This document shows positions 33,504 through 42,433 of a stretch of DNA of 64,000 nucleotides, piece after piece (position 1 is the first letter of the stretch; each line of letters starts with the position of its first letter). The position numbers and the translations under genes are program-made. The DNA comes from Paenibacillus sp. cl123. GTDB lineage: Bacteria > Bacillota > Bacilli > Paenibacillales > NBRC-103111. Where the stretch lies: assembly GCF_900101595.1 (NCBI RefSeq), contig NZ_FMYY01000005.1, positions 62,001-126,000 on the forward strand, read 5' to 3'. The notes beneath the pieces were generated by a model, which saw only the letters and a program-made list of their open reading frames with translations, made no database searches and was not told the origin of the DNA.

Positions 33504-35024
33504 ATGAATAAAAAGTTGCGACTGCTGGCAGGACTTCCGCTAGCGTTATCGCTTGTCGCATCCGGTTGCTCGGGCGGAGGTGCGCCAGGCGACGGAGCGA
33601 AGCAGGGAGGAGAAGGAGCTTCGCCATCGGCGGACAACGGAAAGGCTCCCTATGAGGTGACGCTCGTCTACATGGGCAATGAGTCGACGGATATCAAGAA
33701 AGTCTCCGAGGCGATGAGCCAGATCACCAAGCAGAAGATCAATGCCACGATCAAGCTGCAGCCGATCAGCGCCGGGGCTTGGGCGCAGCAGACGAATCTG
33801 GCGCTGACCAGCCAGGAGAAAATCGACATCTTCATGGCTTCCTCCATTTACAATTTCTCGACGCAGGTGGCTGCCGGACATTTTCTGCCGGTGGACGATC
33901 TGCTCGCCAAGTACGGACAAGACATCACGAAGCTGCTGGACCCTTCCTACCTGAATGCGGGCAAGGTCAACGGCAAACAGTATGCGCTCCCGACAAATAA
34001 GGATATGGCAACGCAAGGCGGCGTCATTATGCGCAAAGATATGGTGGAGAAATACAAGATCGATCTGTCCGCAATCAAGACAATAGCGGATTTGGATGCC
34101 GTGTTCGCCACGATCAAAAAAAATGAGCCTCAGCTCACTCCGATCGCGACGGCCAGCGCCCTCACGCCGGTCGACATTCTGGCTAGAAACGATGCGCTGG
34201 TAGATAAGCTGGGCGTATTGCCCAATTACGATAACGGCTTGAAGGTTGAAAATCTGTATGAACGTCCCGAGTATGCGGAGCTGCTGAAAACGATGAGAAA
34301 ATGGTACGAGGCCGGCTATTTCTCCCGCGATGCCGCCACCTCGACGGAGCAACCGCATGATGTCGTCAAGGCGAACAAGGCGTTTGCGTTCTTCAATGTG
34401 ATGAAGGTCGGCACGGCCGAATCGCAGAGCTTGAGAACGGGCATGCCGATGGTGACGGTGCCGCTGACGGATGCGGTATCCACCACCTCGCATGTTACGA
34501 ACTTTATGCATGCGATACCAAGAGGCTCGCAAAATCCGGAGAAAGCGATGCAGATGCTGAACTTGCTTTATACGGACAAGGAATTGGTGAATCTGCTGAA
34601 CTGGGGCATCGAAGGCACCCATTATGTGAAAAAATCGGATACCGTCATCGATTATCCTCCCGGCGTGGACATCAAGACGGTCAGCTACAATACAGGCAAC
34701 ATCAGCTTTATGTTCGGCAACCAGTTCCTGAACTATATTTGGCCGAATCAGCTGAAGGATATTTGGCAGCAAACGGATCAATTCAACAAAGGCGCCAAAA
34801 AATCGGTTGCGCTCGGCTTTACCTTCGACGCGACGCCGGTCAAAACCGAAGTTGGGGCTGTCAACAACGTGCTGCAGCAGTACAAGGCGGGGCTTGAGAC
34901 GGGTACGCTCGATCCGGAGAAGACGCTGCCTACCTTTATCTCCAGATTGAAGACGGCAGGGATGGATAAAATTATTGCCGAGAAGCAGGCGCAGCTGGAT
35001 CGCTGGAAGGCTGCGATGAAATAG
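33504..35024 (+). CDS. extracellular solute-binding lipoprotein (importer 1)
   Basis: This 506-residue carbohydrate-binding lipoprotein is of the LipO/family 1 type that pairs with LplB/YtcP. It has signal peptide and lipobox VASGC (Cys22), a Gly/Ala-rich linker, then the binding fold beginning YEVTLVYMGNES. Size (about 500 residues) and the late NWGIEGTHY motif are typical of oligosaccharide-binding Paenibacillus proteins. ATG 33504 follows GAGGAGGGG. The sulfatase gene starts 30 bp after its stop, linking uptake to desulfation. Confidence 0.92.
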   Translation: MNKKLRLLAGLPLALSLVASGCSGGGAPGDGAKQGGEGASPSADNGKAPYEVTLVYMGNESTDIKKVSEAMSQITKQKINATIKLQPISAGAWAQQTNLALTSQEKIDIFMASSIYNFSTQVAAGHFLPVDDLLAKYGQDITKLLDPSYLNAGKVNGKQYALPTNKDMATQGGVIMRKDMVEKYKIDLSAIKTIADLDAVFATIKKNEPQLTPIATASALTPVDILARNDALVDKLGVLPNYDNGLKVENLYERPEYAELLKTMRKWYEAGYFSRDAATSTEQPHDVVKANKAFAFFNVMKVGTAESQSLRTGMPMVTVPLTDAVSTTSHVTNFMHAIPRGSQNPEKAMQMLNLLYTDKELVNLLNWGIEGTHYVKKSDTVIDYPPGVDIKTVSYNTGNISFMFGNQFLNYIWPNQLKDIWQQTDQFNKGAKKSVALGFTFDATPVKTEVGAVNNVLQQYKAGLETGTLDPEKTLPTFISRLKTAGMDKIIAEKQAQLDRWKAAMK

Positions 35025-35053
35025 ACGGGCCCGGGGGAGGAAGAGTCAGCATC

Positions 35054-36592
35054 ATGAACGTTATCCTGATTACGCTGGACAGTTTGAACCGCCATTATCT
35101 GAAAGCCTACGGCCAGCCGGCCGGGCTGGAGGTCAGCACGCCGAACCTGGACCGCTTTGCGGCCCGGTCGGCCGTGTTCGACCGGCATTACTCGGGCAGT
35201 CTGCCGTGTATGCCGGCCAGAAGGGAGCTGTACACCGGCACACAGGAGTTTTTGTGGCGGTCCTGGGGGCCCGTGGAGCCTTATGATCTGCCGATCGCGC
35301 GCGCTGCCGGCCGGGAGGGGTATGTGACGCAATTCATCAGCGACCAGTTCCATTTCTTTCTCGGCTACAGCCACGGGTATTACGACGATTATCACGGCTT
35401 CGAGCTGGTTCGCGGACATGAGCTGGACCCGTGGAAAACAGCCCCTCTCGGAGGCGATGACCAGCCGTTTCTGAAGCGGATCAGCTACAGGCCCGGATCG
35501 CTGAAGGCATTCGACCGGGCGGCTTACGCCCGGAATGTGCGGGGCTTCAGCCGGGAAGAGGATTTCTTTGCCCCGCGGGTATTTACGTGCGCGGAGCAGT
35601 GGCTGGAGGACAATCATACGCACGACAAATTTATGCTCGTCATCGACAGCTTCGATGTGCATGAGCCCTTCCATAATCCGGACAGCGTCGCCGGGATGTA
35701 TACGGAGGAGGAGCTTCATGACCCCGATCTGCCCGTCTGGGCCCATTCGGGCCGCACGGATGAAGGGCATGGGCAGCTCAGCGAGCGGCAGCTTGCCTTT
35801 ATCCGGTCGCAGTATGCGGCCAAGCTGACGCTGACCGACAAGTGGCTGGGCAAAGTGCTGGATAAGCTTGACGAGCATGGGCTGTGGGAGTCGACGATGG
35901 TCATCATCACGTCCGACCACGGTCATTACTTGGGCGAACGCAATCTGATCGGCAAGCCGGCGTACAACAACTACAACGTGCTGGCGAATATTCCGCTGAT
36001 GATTTGGCATCCCGAGGGAGCGCATCAGGGAGGGAGGGTTCCGGCCCTGACCGCTACCGTCGATATTTATGCGACGATGATGGAGGCCGTCGGCCATCAG
36101 GCCCCGCAGCGCCCGGGTCATGGCCGCAGCTTGCTGCCGCTGCTCAGGGGCGAAGCGGATAAAGTGAGGGACTGGGCGGTATACGGCTATTTCGGCGGAA
36201 CGCTGAATATCACGGATGGCAGCCATACGTATCATGTGGCGCCCGACGAGCGCGTGCCGCTGTACAATTATTCCACCATGTACATGAATCCTGCGGCGTT
36301 TTTCCTTCCCGGGTATGTGCCGGAGCAGGTGGAAAGCGGCCGGTTCCTGCCGTATACCGACGCGACAGTCTGGAAGTACGAAGTGCGGATTCCGCCGGAA
36401 TTCGCCAGCTACAGGAAGACGGGCTACGCGACCGAGCTGTACGATACGGCCGCCGATCCTGGGCAGACGAATAATTTGCTGGACAGCTCGCCTGAACTGC
36501 ACAGCCGGATGAAGGAGCTGCTGAGAGCGGCGTTGTCCGAGCTGCAGGCGCCGCCCGAGGCGTTCGCCCGGGCCGGTCTCGCTCCGTTATGA
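35054..36592 (+). CDS. sulfatase (Cys-type), arylsulfatase superfamily
   Basis: This 512-residue alkaline-phosphatase-fold hydrolase has a modifiable Cys52 in LPCMPARRELYTG, a CxPxR sulfatase signature in which Cys is converted to formylglycine. Further metal and sulfate-site elements are ITLDS (Asp9), DSFDVHEPF and ITSDHGHYLGE. It has no signal peptide, so it should act inside the cell on imported sulfated sugars. No maturase (anSME or FGE) is in the window, so activation depends on a gene elsewhere. The start follows GGGGGAGGAAGAG. The stop overlaps the next ATG (ATGA). Confidence 0.92.
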   Translation: MNVILITLDSLNRHYLKAYGQPAGLEVSTPNLDRFAARSAVFDRHYSGSLPCMPARRELYTGTQEFLWRSWGPVEPYDLPIARAAGREGYVTQFISDQFHFFLGYSHGYYDDYHGFELVRGHELDPWKTAPLGGDDQPFLKRISYRPGSLKAFDRAAYARNVRGFSREEDFFAPRVFTCAEQWLEDNHTHDKFMLVIDSFDVHEPFHNPDSVAGMYTEEELHDPDLPVWAHSGRTDEGHGQLSERQLAFIRSQYAAKLTLTDKWLGKVLDKLDEHGLWESTMVIITSDHGHYLGERNLIGKPAYNNYNVLANIPLMIWHPEGAHQGGRVPALTATVDIYATMMEAVGHQAPQRPGHGRSLLPLLRGEADKVRDWAVYGYFGGTLNITDGSHTYHVAPDERVPLYNYSTMYMNPAAFFLPGYVPEQVESGRFLPYTDATVWKYEVRIPPEFASYRKTGYATELYDTAADPGQTNNLLDSSPELHSRMKELLRAALSELQAPPEAFARAGLAPL

Positions 36593-37356
36593 CGGCCGGA
36601 TCAAGCGTGTGGGTGATCTCCCACACCGATCTGATCATCCGGATGATGGTGGCGGCCGTACTCGGGGGACTCGTCGGAATGGAGCGGGAGTGGAACAATC
36701 ATGCGGCAGGCTTCCGGACCCATATTCTCGTATGTCTGGGATCGGCGACGATTATGCTGCTGTCGATCTACGGCTTCTCGCAGTTCGTGAACGAACCGAA
36801 TGTAAGAACTGACCCGGCCCGGCTGGCGGCCCAGGTGATCAGCGGGATCGGCTTCCTGGGCGCGGGGGCCATCCTGCGCAACGGCTCGGCGATCAGCGGG
36901 CTGACGACAGCCGCTTCCGTCTGGGTGGTAGCGTCGATCGGCTTATGTGTGGGAGCAGGCTTCTTCGTCCTGGCTGTCGTTTGTACCGTTATTACGTTAA
37001 TCAGCCTGCTGATCCTGAACAAATGGGAGAAACATCTGCTCCGCTCCCGCCGTTATCATGAGATCGGGGTCCAGGTGGCGGATCATCCCGAGGCGCTGGG
37101 GGCTATCGCCTCCATCCTCGGCCGGGAAGGCATCCAGATCCGCAGCGTCAAGCTGGTCAGCGATCTGGAGATGAGAAGCAGCCATGAGGCCCGGCCGACG
37201 CTGCAGCTCACGTTCAAGCTCAGGGCGCATGACCGCAGCAAGCTGCTCGGTGCGCTCGGCGAGATTCAACGGCTGGACTATGTGCTGAGCACGGATTCGG
37301 CGTGGGGAGATGCGCTCAAGCAGACACAGGCCGGACATTCTCCCTTTGCTTCCTAG
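36589..37356 (+). CDS. MgtC/SapB family membrane protein
   Basis: This 255-residue protein has four to five N-terminal membrane helices and the family stretches GLVGMEREWNNHAAGFRTHILVCLGSA and GIGFLGAGAILRNGSAISGLTTAASVWVVASIGL. A C-terminal cytoplasmic ACT-like domain (about 150-255) follows. MgtC proteins modulate membrane ATPase and Mg/phosphate homeostasis. Its 4-base overlap with the sulfatase gene is unexpected for a housekeeping membrane protein and may reflect a response to released sulfate or simply gene packing. Confidence 0.92.
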   Translation: MTAGSSVWVISHTDLIIRMMVAAVLGGLVGMEREWNNHAAGFRTHILVCLGSATIMLLSIYGFSQFVNEPNVRTDPARLAAQVISGIGFLGAGAILRNGSAISGLTTAASVWVVASIGLCVGAGFFVLAVVCTVITLISLLILNKWEKHLLRSRRYHEIGVQVADHPEALGAIASILGREGIQIRSVKLVSDLEMRSSHEARPTLQLTFKLRAHDRSKLLGALGEIQRLDYVLSTDSAWGDALKQTQAGHSPFAS

Positions 37357-37467
37357 CTAGTTGAGGCGGCGTGCGGTTGTCACGCCGGGCCTGCTTTTGT
37401 TATGATGAAGAAAGCGGCTTATCGAACGTGCCCGCCAAATCTTTATAACAGGAGTCAGGGACTTATA

Positions 37468-37758
37468 ATGAAAAAATACGCTTTGCAAAGCTTTCGGGTC
37501 ATCAGCTTTCTGGAAGGCATATCCTTCCTCGTTCTGCTGCTGATCGCCATGCCGCTGAAATATATGGCCGACAAGCCGGAAGCGGTTTCCGTCACAGGCT
37601 CGATTCACGGCTTCCTCTTCGGAATTTACCTGATTGCCGTCGTCGCGATGGCCATCTTGTTCCGGTGGAAATTGATCCGGATATCCGGTGCGGTATTGGC
37701 GGCGTTCCTGCCCTTCGGGCCATTTGTTCTGGATCGTCGTATTAAACACGATACGTAA
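37468..37758 (+). CDS. DUF3817 family small membrane protein
   Basis: The product has 96 residues with three hydrophobic helices and the DUF3817 pattern: FRVISFLEGISFLVLLLIAMPLKYMADKPEAV followed by GSIHGFLFGIYLI. The function of this family is unknown. ATG 37468 (MKKYALQSFR) follows AGGAGTCAGGG; an open extension from 37402 has no conserved look. It is followed by a strong terminator. Confidence 0.85.
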   Translation: MKKYALQSFRVISFLEGISFLVLLLIAMPLKYMADKPEAVSVTGSIHGFLFGIYLIAVVAMAILFRWKLIRISGAVLAAFLPFGPFVLDRRIKHDT

Positions 37759-37775
37759 GCGCATGGGCGCGCGGG

Positions 37776-37799
37776 CAGAGCCTCCTTCGGGAGGCTCTG
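37776..37799 (+). terminator. strong terminator with TTCG loop
   Basis: A perfect 10-bp stem (37776-37785 with 37790-37799) with a TTCG tetraloop and a following TTTCGTTT. It ends the DUF3817 unit. Confidence 0.9.
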
Positions 37800-37824
37800 T
37801 TTCGTTTGGTCATCGTTGATTTTC

Positions 37825-37878
37825 TGACATTTTAGTTTGGCGAAGGTCTAGCATTTCGGCCGGCGCTTTATTTACAAT
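37825..37878 (+). promoter_or_regulatory. promoter of regulator pair 2 with TGACATTTT element
   Basis: TGACATTTTAG at 37825-37835 lies 44 bp (ATTTT to -10) before TACAAT (37873-37878). The same element precedes the permease unit (40392) and the FAD unit (42329), which suggests autoregulation by YesN pair 2. The second half-site is less clear here (TCTAGCATTTC, 37848-37857). Confidence 0.55.
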
Positions 37879-37900
37879 ACAAATAGAAGGAGGGGTCGCC

Positions 37901-38623
37901 TTGAGATGGTGCAAAGTATTGGTTGTCGAGGATGAGGTCCCGATGAGGGAGCAGCTGCGGTTATTTCCGTGGCGGACGCATGCCTTTGAATGGATAGGCG
38001 AGGCCAAGAACGGATTGGAAGCGCTTACTATATATGAGGAGAAAAAGCCGGACATCGTGCTGACGGATATCGCCATGCCGTTCATGGACGGGCTCGAGCT
38101 GATGAGGCAGCTGAAGTCGGTCAGCTCTGACGTCCAGATCATTCTGCTGACGTGCCATAACCAATTCGACTATGTCCGTGAGGCTCTGCTGCTGGGCGCC
38201 TGCGATTATTTGATGAAGGGAGCCTACCGTGACGAAGATCTGGTAGAAGCGCTCAACCGGGCCAGAGGACGGCTGGGGAAGACGGCCGGTCCGGAGGAGC
38301 CCCACCGCTACGAGGTGCAGCAGGCTATTCAATATATCGAAGAGCATCTCCATCTTCCGATCAGCCTGAACGAAGCGGCGAGCCATGTCGGCTTAAGCCC
38401 GAATTACTTCGGTATCGTCTTTCGCCGGGATACGGGAAGTTATTTTCAGGATTATGTCAAGAAGCTGAGAATGGACCAGGCCGCCTTTCTGCTGAAAAAC
38501 AGCTCGCTGAAAATTTATGAGATTGCCGAAAGGGTCGGAATCCTGAACTACCGGTATTTTACGGATGTGTTCACCAAGCATTTCGGCACAACGCCCAGAG
38601 ACTACAGAGGTTCGGGCGCATGA
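37901..38623 (+). CDS. compact response regulator with AraC domain (pair 2, TTG start)
   Basis: This 240-residue regulator has a receiver (1-120) with VVEDE, Asp56 in VLTDIAMP, and Lys in DYLMKG (Gly instead of the usual Pro). It is joined almost directly to an AraC domain (about 140-238, with AASHVGLSPNYFGIVFRRDTG and IYEIAERVGILNYRYFTDVF). It lacks the long YesN linker. TTG 37901 follows AAGGAGGGG. The gene order, regulator before kinase with an ATGA overlap, is opposite to that of pairs 1 and 3. Confidence 0.92.
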   Translation: MRWCKVLVVEDEVPMREQLRLFPWRTHAFEWIGEAKNGLEALTIYEEKKPDIVLTDIAMPFMDGLELMRQLKSVSSDVQIILLTCHNQFDYVREALLLGACDYLMKGAYRDEDLVEALNRARGRLGKTAGPEEPHRYEVQQAIQYIEEHLHLPISLNEAASHVGLSPNYFGIVFRRDTGSYFQDYVKKLRMDQAAFLLKNSSLKIYEIAERVGILNYRYFTDVFTKHFGTTPRDYRGSGA

Positions 38624-40386
38624 GAGCGAAGCGGGCAGGCATCTTTATCAAGCTTTTCCTGTCTTTGACCCTTGCCAGCGTGCTGATTTTCTCCGGATTG
38701 CTTTACTTCAGCCTCAACAGCTTCAAGGAAGCTTTCTACAGCCAGAAGACGGATGACATGTCGCTCTATACGGAAAGAACCGGGCAGTTTCTGGATATGT
38801 ATGTTCAGAATGTGCGCAATCTGCTGCTGGAGGTGTCACGCCAGCTGGATGCGGAGGACATGCAGAAGGAGCCGTGGAAGACGGAGGAAATGCTTGCCCG
38901 GCTGCTGGAGTGGAACAAGGAGCTGATCAGCCAAGTATATGTGCGGACGGCCGACGGCCGGGTGCTGACAGGCAACCGGTTGCTGTATGATACGATCGAG
39001 CATCCGCAGCTGCTGGAGACCTTCCGGATCGTGGACGACAACCCCGGCATCATCAGCTGGAGCCAGCCGTATTATTCGCCAATGCTCGTGGATGAAACCG
39101 TGGCCTTTGCCTTGGCGGTCCGCGACAAATCCGGCAGGCGCATCGGCATCGTGCTGGCCGAAATTAATACCCCGCAGCTGTCCGGACAGCTAAGCAAGCT
39201 GTTCTATGGACAAGAGAACAGCTTCGTTCTCTTCTCCGAGAAAGGGCGGCTGGTCGCTTACGAACGCAGCAGCGCGCTGCTTCCCTACGAGCAGGCCACC
39301 GTTCCGAAGCGGCTGGACGCTTCCTTCGTCTCCCGGCTGTGGAACGCGGAGAACGGGGTAAACCGGCTGAAAGGGCCGAAGGAGGCGCTGCTGACGGTAA
39401 AAAGCAACCGCAACCAGCTTGGCTGGTATCTGGTTACGGTGACCGGCGAGCAGCGGTTTATGGTAAGCGTCCGGGAGGTAATCGGGCGTTATGTGGGGAT
39501 TAGCGTGCTGTGGTTTGCGCTGCTCATCGTATTCACTTATTTCATCAGCCGTCACTTCATCAGACCGCTTAAGCTGCTGGCCCTGCAGATGGACCGTTTC
39601 AACGGGGAGCTGTTCCCGCTGATCGTCTCTCCAGAGCCCCGTAATGACGAGATCGGCGACCTGACGCGCAGCTACCAGCTGCTGATCGAACGCATCCGCG
39701 GGCTGCTGGAAACGGTACGCGAGAAGGAAGAGAGAAAGAAGGAGTCCGAGCTTAGGCTGCTGCTGAGTCAAATCCGGCCGCATTTTCTGTACAACACGCT
39801 TGCTTGCATAGGGAGTCTGGCCAAGCAGCACCGCGCAGCCGACGTAGTGGAAACGATCCGGTCGCTCATCCGCCTGCTGACCTTCAGCATCGACAAGAAG
39901 ACGGAGATGGTGACGCTGTACGAAGAGCTGGATCTGCTGAAGGCGTATGTGCAGATTATGAAAATCCGCTACGGAGATACGTTTACGCTCGTGATCGAGG
40001 TGCCCGAAGAGGACATGGGGCGCATTGTCCCCAAGATGCTGCTGCAACCGCTCTTGGAGAACGCCTTGTTCCACGGCGTGGTGCACAAGGAGGACGGCGT
40101 CATCCGGATTAGCGTGCGGCAGGAGGGAGAGACCTTCGAGCTGCGGGTGCAGGATAATGGCCAGGGGATGACGGCCGAGCAGCTGGCCGCAGTGCAAGGA
40201 GCGCAAACGGCCGTTCATGACGATGGAACGCGTCCGGTTCGCCAAGGTCTTAACGGCATAGGACTAAGCAATATCCAGGAACGGGTCAAGCTGCTTTATG
40301 GGGAAGAATACGGGTTAGCCATCGAATCTGAAGTAGGCTTCGGAACCTGCGTACGGGTCAAGCTTCCCGCCCGGCCGTTTCGTTGA
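38620..40386 (+). CDS. YesM-type sensor histidine kinase (pair 2)
   Basis: This 588-residue sensor has an N-terminal membrane helix (about 10-32), an extracytoplasmic Cache-like domain with ISWSQPYYSPMLVDETVAFALAVRD, a second helix (about 290-312), HAMP, and the His_kinase core with His388 in LLSQIRPHFLYNTL. The HATPase has LLENALFHGVVHKEDG and DNGQGMTAEQ. It shares 4 bases with the regulator gene. It should report an extracellular sugar signal to regulator 2. Confidence 0.92.
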   Translation: MRAKRAGIFIKLFLSLTLASVLIFSGLLYFSLNSFKEAFYSQKTDDMSLYTERTGQFLDMYVQNVRNLLLEVSRQLDAEDMQKEPWKTEEMLARLLEWNKELISQVYVRTADGRVLTGNRLLYDTIEHPQLLETFRIVDDNPGIISWSQPYYSPMLVDETVAFALAVRDKSGRRIGIVLAEINTPQLSGQLSKLFYGQENSFVLFSEKGRLVAYERSSALLPYEQATVPKRLDASFVSRLWNAENGVNRLKGPKEALLTVKSNRNQLGWYLVTVTGEQRFMVSVREVIGRYVGISVLWFALLIVFTYFISRHFIRPLKLLALQMDRFNGELFPLIVSPEPRNDEIGDLTRSYQLLIERIRGLLETVREKEERKKESELRLLLSQIRPHFLYNTLACIGSLAKQHRAADVVETIRSLIRLLTFSIDKKTEMVTLYEELDLLKAYVQIMKIRYGDTFTLVIEVPEEDMGRIVPKMLLQPLLENALFHGVVHKEDGVIRISVRQEGETFELRVQDNGQGMTAEQLAAVQGAQTAVHDDGTRPVRQGLNGIGLSNIQERVKLLYGEEYGLAIESEVGFGTCVRVKLPARPFR

Positions 40387-40391
40387 TAATA

Positions 40392-40444
40392 TGACATTTT
40401 CGCTTTATCGCCGCCTATTTCCCGGACGGTGCAGCCTCTATGAT
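40392..40444 (+). promoter_or_regulatory. permease-unit promoter with TGACATTTT direct-repeat operator
   Basis: TGACATTTTCG at 40392-40402 and CTATTTCCC at 40415-40423 place two ATTT half-sites 21 bp apart. The -10 TATGAT (40439-40444) lies 43 bp after the first ATTTT. This spacing is identical to that in the 42329 promoter. Confidence 0.65.
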
Positions 40445-40480
40445 GGAGATATAGATTCCGCATAGAAAGGGGACTGCACC

Positions 40481-41449
40481 ATGTTCAGCAAAAAAGCGGC
40501 TTTGCCCGCAGAGAGCGGTTCGTTGATGACCGACGGCTGGATCAAGCCTGTGCTTCGTATAGTATGGAAGTACAGGGCATTGTACTTGATGCTGCTGCCG
40601 GGACTGCTTTATTTTGCCGTATACCGGTATGCGCCGCTGTTTGGAGCGATCATTGCCTTTAAAGATTACCAGGTGATGCGGGGCTTCTGGGAAAGCCCTT
40701 GGGCCGACCCGTGGTACAAGCATTTTAAGTATTTCTACGATTCCCCCTATTTCTGGGAAATTATCCGCAATACCTTTCTCATCAGCCTCTACAAGCTGGT
40801 CTGGGGGATGCCGCCGGATATTATTATCGCGATTCTGCTCAACGAGGTTAGACACCGGTTGTTTAAAAGAACGGTTCAGACGCTCAGCTATTTGCCGCAT
40901 TTTCTGTCCTGGGTCATTATTTACGGGATTCTGATCGCCTTTCTGTCGGAAACGGGAGGCTTGATCAACTATTGGCTGAAGGAGTGGACGGGGCAAACGG
41001 AATCGTTCCTGACTTCGGTCGAATGGTTCCGCACCATCATCGTTGCTTCCTCGGTGTGGAAGGATATCGGCTGGGGCGCCATTATCTATTTGGCGGCGAT
41101 TGCGGGGATCGATCCCGGGCTGTACGAAGCGGCGCGTATGGACGGAGCGGGCCGGCTGCGGCAGATCTGGCATATTACGCTGCCCGGCATCAGCCAAGTG
41201 ATCATCCTGCTGCTGGTGTTAAGGCTCGGCAGTATTCTGGACGCGGGCTTCGACCAGATCTATATCATGTACAATGTGCAGGTATATCCGGTTGCGGACA
41301 TTATAGACACCTGGGTATTTCGCGTCGGGCTTGAGCAGATGAATTTCAGCCTGGCTTCCGCCGTCGGCTTGTTCAAATCCGTGATCGGTCTTGTGCTGGT
41401 GCTGACTGCCAATAAAATCGCCAAAAAGTGGGAGGGGCAGCTATGGTAA
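40481..41449 (+). CDS. carbohydrate ABC transporter permease, LplB type (importer 2)
   Basis: This 322-residue, six-helix permease has the LplB-like start YRALYLMLLPGLLYFAVYRYAPLFGAIIAFKDYQVM and the EAA loop LYEAARMDGAGRLRQIWHITLP. It overlaps the next permease gene by 7 bases. Its binding protein follows only after the large FAD gene, about 4 kb later, which ties that oxidoreductase to the importer. The ATG follows GAAAGGGG. The ATPase is again missing. Confidence 0.93.
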   Translation: MFSKKAALPAESGSLMTDGWIKPVLRIVWKYRALYLMLLPGLLYFAVYRYAPLFGAIIAFKDYQVMRGFWESPWADPWYKHFKYFYDSPYFWEIIRNTFLISLYKLVWGMPPDIIIAILLNEVRHRLFKRTVQTLSYLPHFLSWVIIYGILIAFLSETGGLINYWLKEWTGQTESFLTSVEWFRTIIVASSVWKDIGWGAIIYLAAIAGIDPGLYEAARMDGAGRLRQIWHITLPGISQVIILLLVLRLGSILDAGFDQIYIMYNVQVYPVADIIDTWVFRVGLEQMNFSLASAVGLFKSVIGLVLVLTANKIAKKWEGQLW

Positions 41450-42303
41450 CCTCTTGGCCGGAGAAGCTGTACCTGAGCGTCGTCTATCTGATTCTGACTA
41501 TCGTGGGAATTGTCGCCGTATTCCCGCTCCTCTACGTGGTGTCGGTGTCCGTGACTCCTTACGAGGAGCTGATGAAGTACGGCGGGTTTCGGCTGATCCC
41601 GGACACGTTCACCTTCAGCGCGTATTCGATTTTTCTGAAGGACCCGATCATCCCGGGCGCGTATAAGGTGACCTTGTTTATTACAGTGGTCGGGACGGCG
41701 GTCAATCTGCTGCTCACCATGCTGATGGCTTATCCCCTGAGCAAGTCGTACTTGCCGGGCAAAAAGTTTTTTTTGCTCGCGATCGTGTTTACGCTGCTGT
41801 TCAGCGGAGGCGTGGTGCCAACGTATCTGGTCGTGAAGGCGACGGGGCTGATCAACTCGGTCTGGGCGATGATTTTGCCCAATGCGATAGCCGCGTTTAA
41901 CCTGCTTATTATGAAAACGTTCTTTGAAAATTTGCCGGACGCGCTCGACGAAGCGGCGCGGATCGACGGGGCCGGGGAAACGCGTATTCTGCTCTCCGTC
42001 GTGCTGCCCATCTCGGCGCCGATTATGGCGACGATCGGATTGTTTTATGCGGTCAGCCACTGGAATACGTTTTTTCCGGCCATCATGTACATCAATGACG
42101 CGACTCTGCATCCGCTGCAGGTGATTTTGCGGGGAATTCTCAATCGTTCGACCAACCCTGACGTCCAGCTCGAAGAGGTGCTGCCTACCGAAACGCTGCA
42201 GATGGCGGCCGTCGTGCTGACCTCGCTGCCCATCGTTGTCGTCTATCCGTTTATTCAGAAATATTTTACGCAAGGCGTGCTGCTCGGCTCGGTCAAGGGA
42301 TAA
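41443..42303 (+). CDS. carbohydrate ABC transporter permease, YtcP type (importer 2)
   Basis: This 286-residue permease shows AYPLSKSYLPGKKFFLLAIVFTLLFSGGVVPTYL and the EAA loop ALDEAARIDGAGETRILLSVVLPIS, ending FTQGVLLGSVKG. ATG 41443 (MVTSWPEKLY) is chosen over GTG 41428 because it has the GGGAGGGG site 41431-41438. It pairs with the preceding LplB-type subunit. Confidence 0.93.
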   Translation: MVTSWPEKLYLSVVYLILTIVGIVAVFPLLYVVSVSVTPYEELMKYGGFRLIPDTFTFSAYSIFLKDPIIPGAYKVTLFITVVGTAVNLLLTMLMAYPLSKSYLPGKKFFLLAIVFTLLFSGGVVPTYLVVKATGLINSVWAMILPNAIAAFNLLIMKTFFENLPDALDEAARIDGAGETRILLSVVLPISAPIMATIGLFYAVSHWNTFFPAIMYINDATLHPLQVILRGILNRSTNPDVQLEEVLPTETLQMAAVVLTSLPIVVVYPFIQKYFTQGVLLGSVKG

Positions 42304-42328
42304 GCTTCGGGGACGATGATGGCGAAAC

Positions 42329-42381
42329 TGACATTTTCGGTGATCGTCTGTATATTTTCGTAGCAGCTGCTGTTCTACGAT
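42329..42381 (+). promoter_or_regulatory. FAD-unit promoter with TGACATTTT direct-repeat operator
   Basis: TGACATTTTCGG (42329-42340) and TATATTTTCG (42351-42360) put two ATTTT half-sites 21 bp apart. The -10 TACGAT (42376-42381) lies 43 bp from the first. This is the best-matching partner of the 40392 promoter. Confidence 0.65.
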
Positions 42382-42433
42382 GAAAGTGGGGAAATCAACC
42401 AACAGGCTGATGGATGGTCCGAAGGGGGAGCTT

